DNA from: Frankia sp. R82 | GTDB lineage: Bacteria > Actinomycetota > Actinomycetes > Frankiales > Frankiaceae | Assembly: GCF_023716925.1 (NCBI RefSeq) | Contig: NZ_JAMQQG010000020.1 | Coordinates: 48,888-112,887, forward strand | Length of the DNA stretch: 64,000 nt | Direction of reading: 5' to 3' | Shown: positions 8,804-17,826 of the stretch, one piece after another | Numbering within the stretch: position 1 is the stretch's first letter | How the letters are laid out: each line of letters starts with the position of its first letter | Program-made: the position numbers and the translations under genes | The notes under the pieces: model-generated | Databases searched by the model: none | Seen by the model: the letters and a program-made list of their open reading frames with translations, nothing else | Told to the model about the DNA's origin: nothing

Positions 8804-10128
8804 CGGGCCAGAGACCGGATCTTGGTCGCGGTCGCCCTGAGCGCCGACGCCGCGTCTGCCCCCTGCAGGACGATCGGTGTGACCGCCTCGTCCTGGAGTG
8901 CGACCACCGCCTGATTGGCGTGGTTGCCCGGAAAGTAGGTGTACGGCGTCACGTCGTTGAGCTGGCTCAGCGACGGCAGGAGATGCCGGTTCTGCTGGAA
9001 GTAGGTGCCGAGATAGGCCGGATCCGACACGATGGCCGGCCGCAGCGGCAGGTACCCGATGGTCTTCGTGAGGATCGTGAAGCCCTGTGGGCTGGTGAGG
9101 AACCGGATGAACTTCCAGGCCGCCTGCTGTCTGCGTCTGTCCTTGCCGAAGACCGCCAGGCCGGCGCCCGAGTAGGTGGGCCTGGCCTTCGAGCCGTCGA
9201 ACGAGGGGAACGCGGTGGTGCGGAGATCGAACGTGCCCTTCGCGGACTTCTCGAACGCGGACATGGCCGCCGTCGTGTAGACCATCATGCCGATCTTCCC
9301 GCCCGCGAAGGCGGCCTGGGCATCGGTCGCTGACACCTTGGGCTGCAGGCCGCTCACGACGAGGTCCCGGATCGCGTTCAGGCCGGCGATCGAACGGGGC
9401 GAGTCGACGGTGACGGCGCCGCTGGCATTGACGGCGCCGCCGCCCGTGCTGTTCATGACCGACTGGGTCAGGTAGTCGGACTTACCGGAATCCGCGACGG
9501 CGACATAGACGCCCTGTTTTCCGGTCCTGGTGATGGCGCTCGCCGCGGTCTTCACCTCGGCGAGCGTCGTCGGCGGCCTGTCCGGGTCCAGACCGGCCGC
9601 GCGGAAGATGTCTGCGTTGTAGTACAGGATCGGCACCGAGACGGAGAACGGCATGATGTCGACCTTGCCGGTGGTGCCGTTGCGGACCGCCTTCAGGATG
9701 TTCGGGTAGATCCCGTCGATGCCGGTCTGCCACTCGGTCGTCGTCGGGATGTCCTGGACCGGGACGAGGGGAAGGGTCGCGCGGGCCTCGCCGGCCTTGC
9801 TCCAGCCGAGTTGGACCACGTCCGGCGAACTCCCCGCCGCGATCTCGGTGCGAAGCTTGGTCAGGACGTCCGCGGCGGCGACCGCCTCCGGCCTGATCCT
9901 GATGTCCGGATTGGCCTTTTCGAACTCGTCGATCAGCTGCTGCGTACCGGCGCCGCAGCAGGGAGTCCCGTAGTTGTACGACATGAACCGGATCGTCACC
10001 GGGCCGCTGCCGCCGGCCGCCGTGCCGCTGCTCGACCCGCCGCAGGCGGACACCGTCAGTCCCAGCGCCACGGCGACCACGGTCGCGGCGAGCCCGAAAC
10101 GGAACCTGCCTCTTTCGGCTCCCATCAT
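8800..10128 (-). CDS. Extracellular solute-binding lipoprotein of a CUT1-type ABC importer
   Basis: A 442-residue secreted lipoprotein. A basic n-region, hydrophobic core and lipobox VSAC place the lipidated Cys at residue 29 of the ATG start. The mature part has the family-1 extracellular solute-binding (SBP_bac_1) layout, for example the early SYNYG/TQQLIDEFEKANPDI segment and the GKIGMMVYTTAAM loop. The ATG at 10128 overlaps the metallo-beta-lactamase gene's stop by 1 bp (TGATG); a GTG three bases upstream would give a 4-bp overlap and is equally possible. It captures the ligand for the two permeases downstream. Confidence 0.92.
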   Translation of the reverse strand: MMGAERGRFRFGLAATVVAVALGLTVSACGGSSSGTAAGGSGPVTIRFMSYNYGTPCCGAGTQQLIDEFEKANPDIRIRPEAVAAADVLTKLRTEIAAGSSPDVVQLGWSKAGEARATLPLVPVQDIPTTTEWQTGIDGIYPNILKAVRNGTTGKVDIMPFSVSVPILYYNADIFRAAGLDPDRPPTTLAEVKTAASAITRTGKQGVYVAVADSGKSDYLTQSVMNSTGGGAVNASGAVTVDSPRSIAGLNAIRDLVVSGLQPKVSATDAQAAFAGGKIGMMVYTTAAMSAFEKSAKGTFDLRTTAFPSFDGSKARPTYSGAGLAVFGKDRRRQQAAWKFIRFLTSPQGFTILTKTIGYLPLRPAIVSDPAYLGTYFQQNRHLLPSLSQLNDVTPYTYFPGNHANQAVVALQDEAVTPIVLQGADAASALRATATKIRSLAR

Positions 10129-10967
10129 CACCGCTCGTCTTTTGTGACGGTCGAGAAGGTCATGCCGGGCTCGCCGACATGGATGGGGCCGGAGTATTCG
10201 GCAGCGGCATCGTCCCGCCGCGCCTGCTTCCATTCCCTCTGTGGCGCGGTGAAATGTGTCAGCACCAGTTTCCGGGTGCCGGCCAGAGCTGCCGCCCGGC
10301 CGACCTCGGCTCCCGAGAGATGACCGTGGTGGGTGCTGTCGGGCGCTTGCAGCGATGCTTCGGCGAGGAATATGTCGGTGTCCTTGGCCAGCGTCACCAG
10401 GTTATCGTTGTAGCTGGTGTCACCCGTGAATCCGAGACTACCGGACGGGCCGTCGACCCGAATTCCGCAGTCGGGTGAGGAGTGCACCATCGGGATCATG
10501 CTGACGGTGCAGTCGGCGATCTCGTACGACGCGCCGCGCCTGTACTCGATGACCTCGAAAGCCAGTTCGAAGGCTCTGTTGAGGTGGGGGATGGTACGGA
10601 CCGGGAAGAGCTCGGCAAGCCGGTCGAGCGTCACCCGTCCGCCCTGGGGGACGAGCAGTTTGATCCGGCGGCCGCTGTCGTCGCCGTGGAACTCGCCCCT
10701 GCCGTCGGTGTCGACCAGCCAGGTCTTTCCGTACGGCAGCATCGCCTGCTTTCCGATCGGCAGCACGTCGTAGCAGTGGTCGAGATGCATGTGGCTGATG
10801 ACGACCGCGTCCAGCTGGCTGGCATGAATAAACTTCGTCAGCATCACCGCAATCCCCGGACCGCAGTCCATGAGGATACTCGACCGCTCCGTCCGCACCA
10901 GGTATCCCGAGCTGGCCGCGCCGTCCGCGGGCATTCCAGCTCGGTTACCCACTATTGTCAACTCCAT
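10128..10967 (-). CDS. Metallo-beta-lactamase-fold hydrolase (RNase Z/ElaC/AtsA-like)
   Basis: A 279-residue protein with the metal site HMHLDH (His59, His61, Asp63, His64), then GFTGDTSYN and a late THFTAP His, giving two likely zinc sites. This subgroup contains RNase Z and the arylsulfatase/cyclic-phosphodiesterase-like enzymes; no RNase Z exosite is obvious. It has a strong ribosome site (GAGGAG, complement of 10971-10976) and is the first gene of the minus-strand operon leading to the transporter, ligase and P450. A hydrolytic role on a lactone, ester or phosphodiester of the pathway is plausible but unproven. Confidence 0.85.
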   Translation of the reverse strand: MELTIVGNRAGMPADGAASSGYLVRTERSSILMDCGPGIAVMLTKFIHASQLDAVVISHMHLDHCYDVLPIGKQAMLPYGKTWLVDTDGRGEFHGDDSGRRIKLLVPQGGRVTLDRLAELFPVRTIPHLNRAFELAFEVIEYRRGASYEIADCTVSMIPMVHSSPDCGIRVDGPSGSLGFTGDTSYNDNLVTLAKDTDIFLAEASLQAPDSTHHGHLSGAEVGRAAALAGTRKLVLTHFTAPQREWKQARRDDAAAEYSGPIHVGEPGMTFSTVTKDER

Positions 10968-11234
10968 GTGCTCCTCATTCTGGACTAATGTGCTGGCGGA
11001 CCTCAGATTAGCCCGCCGCGAAGGGGTTCACCAGGAAGCATTTGGACTGCCAATAGTTCTATGTGCGCGGTGACTGGAATGGCATTTACCCGGCTTGTTC
11101 GCCCGCTGGGGTGGGTGATTCCGACCAGCTGTTTCCGAGAATTTACCGTTGCGTTCCCGGTGCGGCTACCCGGGTGTGTGTGGGCACCTGCGTGTGGCCA
11201 GGTGCTGGGGAGGTGCCGCCCTGGCGGGCCCTGA

Positions 11235-12803
11235 CTACGGTGAGGGCAGCGGCCGGTAGCGGCTGGCCCGCAACGGCGGCGTCACTCCGTGGATACGCAG
11301 CGCGGTCACCCGGTGATGGAAAGCGGCGCCCCGCATGATGTGGTGGGCGAGCTCCGCTGCCCGGCGGGCCTCGACTGGTTCCAGGTGGGTTCCCCGCAGC
11401 CAGGTGTTGCAGGCTCCCATCGCCGGGCCGCACCAGATCTGGTAGTCCGCGACCCGGTCGGCGGCGCCGGACGTGGCCCAGCGCGAGGACAGCCCGAGAT
11501 ACCAGCGGAAGATCAGCGCCATCTGCCGCTTGTCGTTGCCTTCGGCTCGCTGGAGCTGAGCGGGGTCGCGTTCGGCGAAGTACCGGCGGGTGTCCGCCCA
11601 GACCTCCTCCAGTGGAACGCGAAAGACGTTGCGTTCCAGCGCGGCGCGTTCCGGCCCCGCGATGTCCGCAATGCGGTCGTAGCGTCGGTAGAGCTCGAAC
11701 AGCTGGCGCGCGCGAGCGGCGAACATCGATCCACGCCGCAGGACCTGTACCTGGGCGCCGATCTCGAACATGTCAGCCGAGGGCGCCAGCTCACAGTCGG
11801 CCATCTCCGCCGCGCCGAGCATGGCCTTCGCCGTCGCGGACTGGGCGGACTCCACACATGCCTGGTTGATCGACCCGGTGACCACATAGTCGGCGCCCAT
11901 GGTGAAGGCCGCCGCCGCGGCCGCCGGCGTCCCGATGCCGCCGGCCGCGCCGACGCGTGCCGGGCGACCGGAGTGGCTCGACCCGATCTCGTCGCGCAGG
12001 GCGATGATCTCGCCGAGCAGGACGGACAGCGGGCGCCCGTCGGTGTGGCCGCCGGAGTCGGACTCCGCGGTGATGTCATCGGCCATCGGCACGGTGGCTG
12101 CCAGGCGCGCCTGCTGCGCGGTGATCTGACCGCCGCGCAGCAGGACATCGAGGAGTCCCGGCGGCGCCGGCCGCAGGAACAGCCCGGCGATCTCCCGGCG
12201 CGAGACCTTCGCGATGACCCGGTTGGCGATCGTGGGCCGCCCGTCGCGGGCGACGCTCAGGCCGCGGGCGCGGTAACGGACGATGTCCGGGGTCAGGTCG
12301 AGGAACGCCGATGCCTCGACGCAGTGCACACCGTGACGTAGGCAGGCATCGACCGTGTCGCGCTCCATCGCCGGCTCGCTGGGGCTGTGGATGACGTTGC
12401 ACGCGTACGGGCGCCCGGTCAGCCGGTGCCGCAGCAGGCCGAGTGCACCGTCCAGGCGGTCGGTCGGCAGGCCGGCGGCACCGAACGAGGCGAGCAGCCC
12501 GTGCTCGGCCAGGCTGATCACCAGATCTGTCGACGCGATCCCGCCCGCCATCGCACCAGCGTGGTAGCACTGGCGGACGCCGTGTGCGCGCAGGAACGCG
12601 CGGGAGCCGAGGTGCTCGGGCGGCAGCGGCCCGAGGGTGAGCAGCCGCCGCCCGCGCGTCCCGTTCGGGCCGCTGCCGTCGTTGGACAGCCAGTATCCGT
12701 CCGTGTGCCGGACGACGTGGACGGGTTCGTCCAGTCGGCTCAGCACCAGGTAGACGTCGGCCGTCGACTGGGTCCGGGTCGTGGCGTCGAGAACATGCGC
12801 CAT
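11235..12803 (-). CDS. pfaD: PfaD-type trans-acting enoyl reductase (FMN, TIM barrel)
   Basis: A 522-residue enzyme closely matching PfaD of polyunsaturated-fatty-acid synthases. Diagnostic segments are GAAGGIGTP and DYVVTGSINQAC in the FMN barrel, then APSADMFE, QVLRRGSMF, MALIFRWYLGLSSRW and YQIWCGPAMGACN in the family-specific C-terminal half. PfaD acts in trans to reduce enoyl-ACP intermediates of the iterative synthase and belongs to the nitronate-monooxygenase/FabK-like superfamily. The start has a GAGGGA ribosome site. It is transcribed away from the synthase genes, across a 420-bp divergent region, rather than following them as in classical pfaABCD operons. Confidence 0.93.
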   Translation of the reverse strand: MAHVLDATTRTQSTADVYLVLSRLDEPVHVVRHTDGYWLSNDGSGPNGTRGRRLLTLGPLPPEHLGSRAFLRAHGVRQCYHAGAMAGGIASTDLVISLAEHGLLASFGAAGLPTDRLDGALGLLRHRLTGRPYACNVIHSPSEPAMERDTVDACLRHGVHCVEASAFLDLTPDIVRYRARGLSVARDGRPTIANRVIAKVSRREIAGLFLRPAPPGLLDVLLRGGQITAQQARLAATVPMADDITAESDSGGHTDGRPLSVLLGEIIALRDEIGSSHSGRPARVGAAGGIGTPAAAAAAFTMGADYVVTGSINQACVESAQSATAKAMLGAAEMADCELAPSADMFEIGAQVQVLRRGSMFAARARQLFELYRRYDRIADIAGPERAALERNVFRVPLEEVWADTRRYFAERDPAQLQRAEGNDKRQMALIFRWYLGLSSRWATSGAADRVADYQIWCGPAMGACNTWLRGTHLEPVEARRAAELAHHIMRGAAFHHRVTALRIHGVTPPLRASRYRPLPSP

Positions 12804-13223
12804 GGGAGTCCCTCATGGAGGAGAAGGAGAAGAAGGAGGCCGGCGGCTCGCACCGGCCATCCGGAGGGCCGACCGGGCCGGAGACCAACGCTCGCGGTGG
12901 CATCTGAACTGGTCGTGAACGAGGCGCCACGGCAGTCCCAAAGGGGCCTTAACTGCAGCGGAAGAAGAATTGATCCAGACGATTCCACATGGTGAATCAT
13001 CAGGATTGTCGATGCTTCTGGATCGATGGTCGAGCTGGTGTTGAAATGAGATCAACAGCCTGGTGACGCGGGTGCTCCGGACCGGCCACCAGGATGAGTG
13101 TGCGTAGCGCTGGTGTCGACGAAGGCGCGTACCGACGCCGATCGAAGGATCATGACTGCACGTTTCTTCCTGCCTCCGGCGGGCCTGCCGCAGGCGCCCC
13201 AGATGCACGTATAGGGAAAAACG
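12804..13223. promoter_or_regulatory. Divergent control region between pfaD and the SDR/synthase genes
   Basis: A 420-bp stretch without a supported gene, less GC-rich than its surroundings between 12950 and 13090. It holds a 23-nt all-purine tract on the plus strand (12817-12839) just upstream of the pfaD start, a perfect 8-bp inverted repeat GATCCAGA/TCTGGATC (12972-12979 and 13017-13024), and inside it an imperfect palindrome GATTCCACATGGTGAATC (12981-12998, 7 of 9 base pairs). The nested layout resembles an operator between two divergent promoters. The regulator is unknown; the LysR protein at 27112 is the only regulator in the locus. Confidence 0.5.
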
Positions 13224-14003
13224 ATGATGGCACGGACAATGCAGGGTCGGACGGCAATGGTGATCGGAGCCTCCGGTGGAGTAGGTCGAGCGGTGGCGCT
13301 GGCCTTCGCCCGTGAGGGGGCTGACGTCGCGCTGGCGGGCCGTGACCCCGGAGCGCTCGAACGCGTGGCCTCGAACTGCCGGGAGCAGAACGTGGCAGTT
13401 GTCACATCGGCGTTCGACATGACCGACGAGAAGGCCGTCCTTGCCGCGGTAGCAGCGGTCGGCATGCAGTTGGCTGTGCCGAACGTGCTGGTCAACGCGG
13501 CCGGAACTCCGGACAGCCGGCGGTTCGCCGACGTCACTGTCGATCTCTGGCGAAGCGTCATGCGAGTGCACGTGGAAGGTCCGCTCGTGCTCATGCGGGC
13601 GGTCCTCCCCGCTATGGTTTCCGTCGGCGGCGGCGCGATCATAAACATCGGCTCGAGCGCCGCCGTCGTCGGTTTTCCCTACGCCGCCCCGTACACCGCC
13701 GCGAAACATGCTCTGCTCGGGCTGACCCGATCCGTCGCCGCCGAGTACGCCGATCGGCGAGTAACCGTGAACTGCGTCTGCCCGTATTACGTGGACACCC
13801 CTGGCACGCGACGCGTCATTGGCGATCGTATGCAGGCAAAGGGGTGCGACCATGAAGAGGCGATCAGGCCTTTCCTCAACCCGCAGCGCTGCCTGGTATC
13901 GGCCGAGGATGTCGCGGCCGTCTGCGTGCTACTTGCCTCTGACGGAGGCAGGTCGATCACCGGTCAGGCGCTGAACGTCGACGGTGGAAAAGTCCAGAGC
14001 TGA
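13224..14003 (+). CDS. Short-chain dehydrogenase/reductase
   Basis: A 259-residue classical SDR: Rossmann motif GASGGVG near residues 12-18, NAAG after beta-4, catalytic Ser in IGSSAAV and Tyr/Lys in YTAAK, and a C-terminal TGQALNVDGG that closes such folds. It should interconvert a hydroxyl and a ketone with NAD(P)H. Two adjacent ATGs (13224, 13227) follow a GGGAAAA sequence; either may be used. It opens the plus-strand synthase run and ends 38 bp before the flavoprotein fusion. In this context it may act as an extra ketoreductase or tailoring enzyme. Confidence 0.92.
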   Translation: MMARTMQGRTAMVIGASGGVGRAVALAFAREGADVALAGRDPGALERVASNCREQNVAVVTSAFDMTDEKAVLAAVAAVGMQLAVPNVLVNAAGTPDSRRFADVTVDLWRSVMRVHVEGPLVLMRAVLPAMVSVGGGAIINIGSSAAVVGFPYAAPYTAAKHALLGLTRSVAAEYADRRVTVNCVCPYYVDTPGTRRVIGDRMQAKGCDHEEAIRPFLNPQRCLVSAEDVAAVCVLLASDGGRSITGQALNVDGGKVQS

Positions 14004-14041
14004 ATCCGGTGCCCGCCGCAAGCGAGCTAGGAGGAATCGCG

Positions 14042-16438
14042 ATGACCGATGCCGGTCGCGGTCGCGACAGCACACCCCGCGGACATGTGCACGTCCTCGG
14101 TGCAAGCATCGCGGGGCTGCTGGCCGCGCGTGTCCTCGCGGATCACTTCGACCGGGTGACCGTGTTCGAGCGTGACCCGTTCACGGCGCAGGGCTACCGG
14201 GACGGTGTCCCGCAGGCCCGCCACATCCACGCCCTGATGCACCGTGGCAGTCAGATCATGGAAGAGCTCTTTCCCGGACTGCTGGCCGAGATGGCCGCTC
14301 TGGGCGTGCCCCACACCCGATGGCTGGAACGGTCCCGCTGGTATCTGGGCGGTACGCCCATGATCGCACCGCGCCACAACGAGACCACCCTCGCCACGCC
14401 GAGCCGCCCGCTGCTGGAAAAGCTGTTGCGGACCCGGGTGGCGGCCTACCCGAACGTGACGTTGTGCGACCAGGTCACGGTGGTCGGCCTGGCCCACGTA
14501 CCGGGCCGTATCACCGGGATCCGAACCGTGACCGACGGATCCGACGTCAGTGAGATCATTCCAGGCGATCTGATCGTCGACGCGACCGGTCGTAACTCCG
14601 CTGCTGGGCGGTGGCTGGCCGAGCTGGGGTACCGGAGCCCGGCGGAGTCGCGGGTCGAGGTCGACCTCGGCTACTGCTCACGGCGCTACCGCCGCCGCCC
14701 GGATGACCTCGGCGGGGACGTCGCCCTGACCGCGTCGACCGTGCCGGGGATGCCGGGTGCCGCCGTGCTGGCCATCGAGGGCGACGCCTGGCACGTCACC
14801 CTGTCGGGCACGCTCGGCCGGCGGGCGCCGACGGATCCGGCGGGCTACCTCGAATACGCCGCCCGGCTGCCGGTTCCGGACGTCCTTGAGCTGATCCGCA
14901 ACGCCGAGGCCCTGGATGACCCGGTCCAGCATCGGGTGCGCGATTCCATCCGCCGACGTTACGAGGACCTGCCGGATCAGCCGGCCGGCCTCATCGCCAT
15001 GGGCGACGCGGTGACGAGTTTCAACCCCATCTACGCCCAGGGCATGACCGTCGCCGCACAGCAGGCACTGGTCCTGCGCGCCCTGCTGGGGGAGCCGGGC
15101 CCGGTCCAACCGGGGCGCTGGTATCGGCGCATCGCCCCGGTCATCGACAACGCGTGGGGGATGTCCACGGCGATCGACCTGCGCTCACCGCTGGTCAAAG
15201 GGGAGCGAACCCGGTTCGGAACGCTGTTCGGGCAGTACCTGAAGCATGTCCAGATGGCGACCGCGGTTTCCCCGTACATCACCGCCCGGTTGCTCGAGGT
15301 CATCAACCTGACCCGCGACCCCCGGGTGCTCCTGTACCCCGGGGTCGCCGTACGCCTGGGAGGACTCGCCGCGTCCCGTCGCCTGTCGACCTGGCCGGCG
15401 CGTCGCCGTGACAGGTCGCCGGCGGCGAGCGGCCCGGCGACGAACGTGCCGGCACCGCGACCGCCGGCGGCCGTCCTGCCGACGGACAGCGCAACCGGGG
15501 TGGGCACGTTGGCCGTGCGCGAGCGGACCGACGAGTCCGACGGGGTGATCTCGCTGACCCTCGCCCGTCCGGACGGGACCCCTCTGCCGCCCTGGACGCC
15601 CGGGGCGCACATCGACGTCAGGGTCGGCGACGGTGCGGTCCGGCAGTACTCGCTGTGCGGCGATCCGGCGCAGATCACCCAGTGGCGGATCGCGGTGCTG
15701 AGCGAGCCGGCGGGCCGCGGCGGCTCGGCCTACCTGCACGAGCAGGCGGTCCGGGGCGCGCGGCTGACGGTCGTGGGCCTGCGCAACAACTTCCCGCTCG
15801 TCCCCGGCGACCACACGGTGCTGATCGCCGGCGGTATCGGCATCACCCCGCTCCTTCCGATGATCGACGAGCTGCGGGCGACGGGCCGGTCATGGTCGCT
15901 GCACTACGGCGGCCGCTGTCGTGCGGCCATGGCCTTCGCCGGGCGGCTGGCTGACGACCCGCGCTGCACCCTGTATCCGCAGGACGAAGCCGGCCCACTG
16001 CCGCTGGAGGCCATCCTCGACGCCGAGCCGCCGGACGGCACGACGGTCTACTGCTGCGGACCCGAGGGCCTGCTTGCCGCCGTCGAACGGCTCTGCCGTG
16101 AGCGCCCTGCTCTGACCCTGCGGGTGGAACGGTTCCGTCCACGCCCGGCCGGGGCCGATGCGACCACCGTCCAGTTCTACCAGCTGGAACTACGCCGTTC
16201 CGGGATCACGTTGACGATCGAGCCCGGCAGGTCGCTCATCGACGAGCTGGGTGCGGCCGGCATCGAGGTGCCCTTCTCCTGCCGCGAGGGAACGTGCGCC
16301 AGCTGCGAGACGCGGGTGCTGGCCGGCGACATCGTGCACCGGGACTCGGTGCTGACCGACGAGGAACGGCTGGCCGGGAACACGATGATGGTCTGCGTCT
16401 CCGGGGCCGGCTCCGAACGCCTCGTGCTCGATCTGTGA
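14042..16438 (+). CDS. FAD-dependent monooxygenase fused to a ferredoxin-type oxidoreductase with a C-terminal [2Fe-2S] domain
   Basis: A 798-residue fusion. Residues 1-450 are a flavin oxidoreductase of the squalene-epoxidase/FAD_binding_3 kind, with the dinucleotide motif VLGASIAGLLAARVL and the second FAD motif GDAVTSFNPIYAQGM. A Pro/Ala-rich linker follows. From about 490 there is a phthalate-dioxygenase-reductase-like module: flavin motif RQYSLCGD, NAD(P) motif IAGGIGITPL, YCCGPEGLL, then a plant-type ferredoxin with Cys747, Cys752, Cys755 and Cys785. The ATG at 14042 is chosen over a GTG at 14009 because AGGAGG lies at 14029-14034. Such a module normally passes NAD(P)H electrons to an oxygenase; here it could serve the fused flavin domain or the reductase-less P450. 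I do not know this fusion from a characterised protein. Confidence 0.88.
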   Translation: MTDAGRGRDSTPRGHVHVLGASIAGLLAARVLADHFDRVTVFERDPFTAQGYRDGVPQARHIHALMHRGSQIMEELFPGLLAEMAALGVPHTRWLERSRWYLGGTPMIAPRHNETTLATPSRPLLEKLLRTRVAAYPNVTLCDQVTVVGLAHVPGRITGIRTVTDGSDVSEIIPGDLIVDATGRNSAAGRWLAELGYRSPAESRVEVDLGYCSRRYRRRPDDLGGDVALTASTVPGMPGAAVLAIEGDAWHVTLSGTLGRRAPTDPAGYLEYAARLPVPDVLELIRNAEALDDPVQHRVRDSIRRRYEDLPDQPAGLIAMGDAVTSFNPIYAQGMTVAAQQALVLRALLGEPGPVQPGRWYRRIAPVIDNAWGMSTAIDLRSPLVKGERTRFGTLFGQYLKHVQMATAVSPYITARLLEVINLTRDPRVLLYPGVAVRLGGLAASRRLSTWPARRRDRSPAASGPATNVPAPRPPAAVLPTDSATGVGTLAVRERTDESDGVISLTLARPDGTPLPPWTPGAHIDVRVGDGAVRQYSLCGDPAQITQWRIAVLSEPAGRGGSAYLHEQAVRGARLTVVGLRNNFPLVPGDHTVLIAGGIGITPLLPMIDELRATGRSWSLHYGGRCRAAMAFAGRLADDPRCTLYPQDEAGPLPLEAILDAEPPDGTTVYCCGPEGLLAAVERLCRERPALTLRVERFRPRPAGADATTVQFYQLELRRSGITLTIEPGRSLIDELGAAGIEVPFSCREGTCASCETRVLAGDIVHRDSVLTDEERLAGNTMMVCVSGAGSERLVLDL

Positions 16439-16567
16439 TCAGCGTCTACTGATCTTTCCGGCCGTACCCTCTCCTGCTCTGCTCGCATGTGCCGCGGTGC
16501 TGGCGCGTGCGGGTCGGCCCCGTCCGCCCGCGCACCGGGCGGACACTCCCGCGGAAGGAAACCCGCC

Positions 16568-17794
16568 ATGTACGACGTGATCGTCGTCGGCGCACGCTGC
16601 GCCGGATCCCCTCTCGCGATGCTGTTGGCCCGCGCGGGCCGAAAGGTTCTGCTGGTGGATCGAGCGACGTTTCCGAGCGACACCATCTCGACCCACTTTA
16701 TCCAGCAGACAGGCCTTGCGCTGCTGCGTGACTGGGGTTTGCTGGAGGCCGCGGTGGGCAACGCCAGGCCCATCCGGTACATGACCCTCTCCTTCAAGGG
16801 CATCAGCATCAGCGGGTTCGCCGACCCGATCGACGGCATCGACGCGGTGTACGCGCCGCGCCGGACTGTCATGGATGTCGCGCTGGTCGAGGCAGCACAG
16901 GCCGCCGGAGTGGAGTTCCGTGCGGGCTACATGGTCGAGGCGCTCGTCTTCGATGACGAGGGCCGGGTCGTGGGCATCCGGGGGCGTACGGCCGCCGGGG
17001 CGGTCAGTGAGGACCGGGCCCGGGTCGTCGTGGGCGCGGACGGCTCGAACTCCACTGTCGCCCGGCTGGCCGGCGCCGCCACCTACAGGCACCTGCCGGC
17101 GTCCTGCTTCATCTACTACAGCTATTTCGCCGGCCTGCCCTGGGAATCCTTCCACCACCGCACCGGCCACGACGAGCAGCAGATGGGAACCTGGCCGACC
17201 AACGACGAGCTGAACCTGGTCGCCGTGATGCGCAAGCGGAGCCGGTTCCAGGAGTTCCGCTCCGCCGCCGAGGCGAACTTCCAGCAGGTCGTCGATCAGA
17301 TCACCCCCGAACTCGGCGACGACCTCCGCCAGGCCGAGCGGGTGGCACCGCTGCAGGCCATGCTCTATCCGGACAACTACTACCGGCAGGCCAGCGGGCC
17401 GGGATGGGCTCTGGTCGGTGATGCCGGATATCACAAGGACCCGTACACGGGAAACGGTATCGCCGACGCGTTCCGGCATGCCGCCATGCTCTCCCGCGCA
17501 CTGTTGTCCGGCCTGGACGAGAACGACGACGTTCTCGGCGCGGCGCTGCGCGGATACGGCCACCGGCGCGACGAGGAATCTGCGGAGACCTACGACTTCA
17601 CCTGCACGATCTCCGAGCTCGACCTGCCGCAGGACATCTACGACGCCTTCGACGCGTCAAGCCGCGCTCCGCGCTACCGCACGGAGTTCTTCCGGCTGCT
17701 GGCCGGCGCGATGCCCGGTCACGAGTTCTTCGCCCCCGAGCGGCTGACGCGCATGTACCGCGAGGTCGGATTCCAGCCGACCGTCGAGGTCTGA
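16568..17794 (+). CDS. Geranylgeranyl-reductase-family FAD-dependent oxidoreductase
   Basis: A 408-residue flavoprotein. The N-terminus YDVIVVGARCAGSPLAMLLAR is the FAD Rossmann motif, VGADGSNS is the middle motif and GDAGYHKDPYTGNGIADAF the C-terminal FAD-ribityl motif of the GGR/halogenase-like flavoprotein group. Members hydrogenate isoprenoid double bonds or hydroxylate aromatic and polyketide substrates. The ATG at 16568 has a GGAAGGAAA ribosome site; the longer in-frame start adds a low-complexity tail. It lies 129 bp after the fusion gene and 32 bp before the SGNH gene, so it belongs to the synthase operon and probably tailors its product. Confidence 0.88.
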   Translation: MYDVIVVGARCAGSPLAMLLARAGRKVLLVDRATFPSDTISTHFIQQTGLALLRDWGLLEAAVGNARPIRYMTLSFKGISISGFADPIDGIDAVYAPRRTVMDVALVEAAQAAGVEFRAGYMVEALVFDDEGRVVGIRGRTAAGAVSEDRARVVVGADGSNSTVARLAGAATYRHLPASCFIYYSYFAGLPWESFHHRTGHDEQQMGTWPTNDELNLVAVMRKRSRFQEFRSAAEANFQQVVDQITPELGDDLRQAERVAPLQAMLYPDNYYRQASGPGWALVGDAGYHKDPYTGNGIADAFRHAAMLSRALLSGLDENDDVLGAALRGYGHRRDEESAETYDFTCTISELDLPQDIYDAFDASSRAPRYRTEFFRLLAGAMPGHEFFAPERLTRMYREVGFQPTVEV

Positions 17795-17826
17795 CGCGCC
17801 TCGTTCTCCTGGACGGAGGGACGGCC

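Noticed and set aside
12813..13853. Open frame on the minus strand across the SDR gene
   Set aside because: No protein-like composition; the SDR on the plus strand has complete catalytic motifs.
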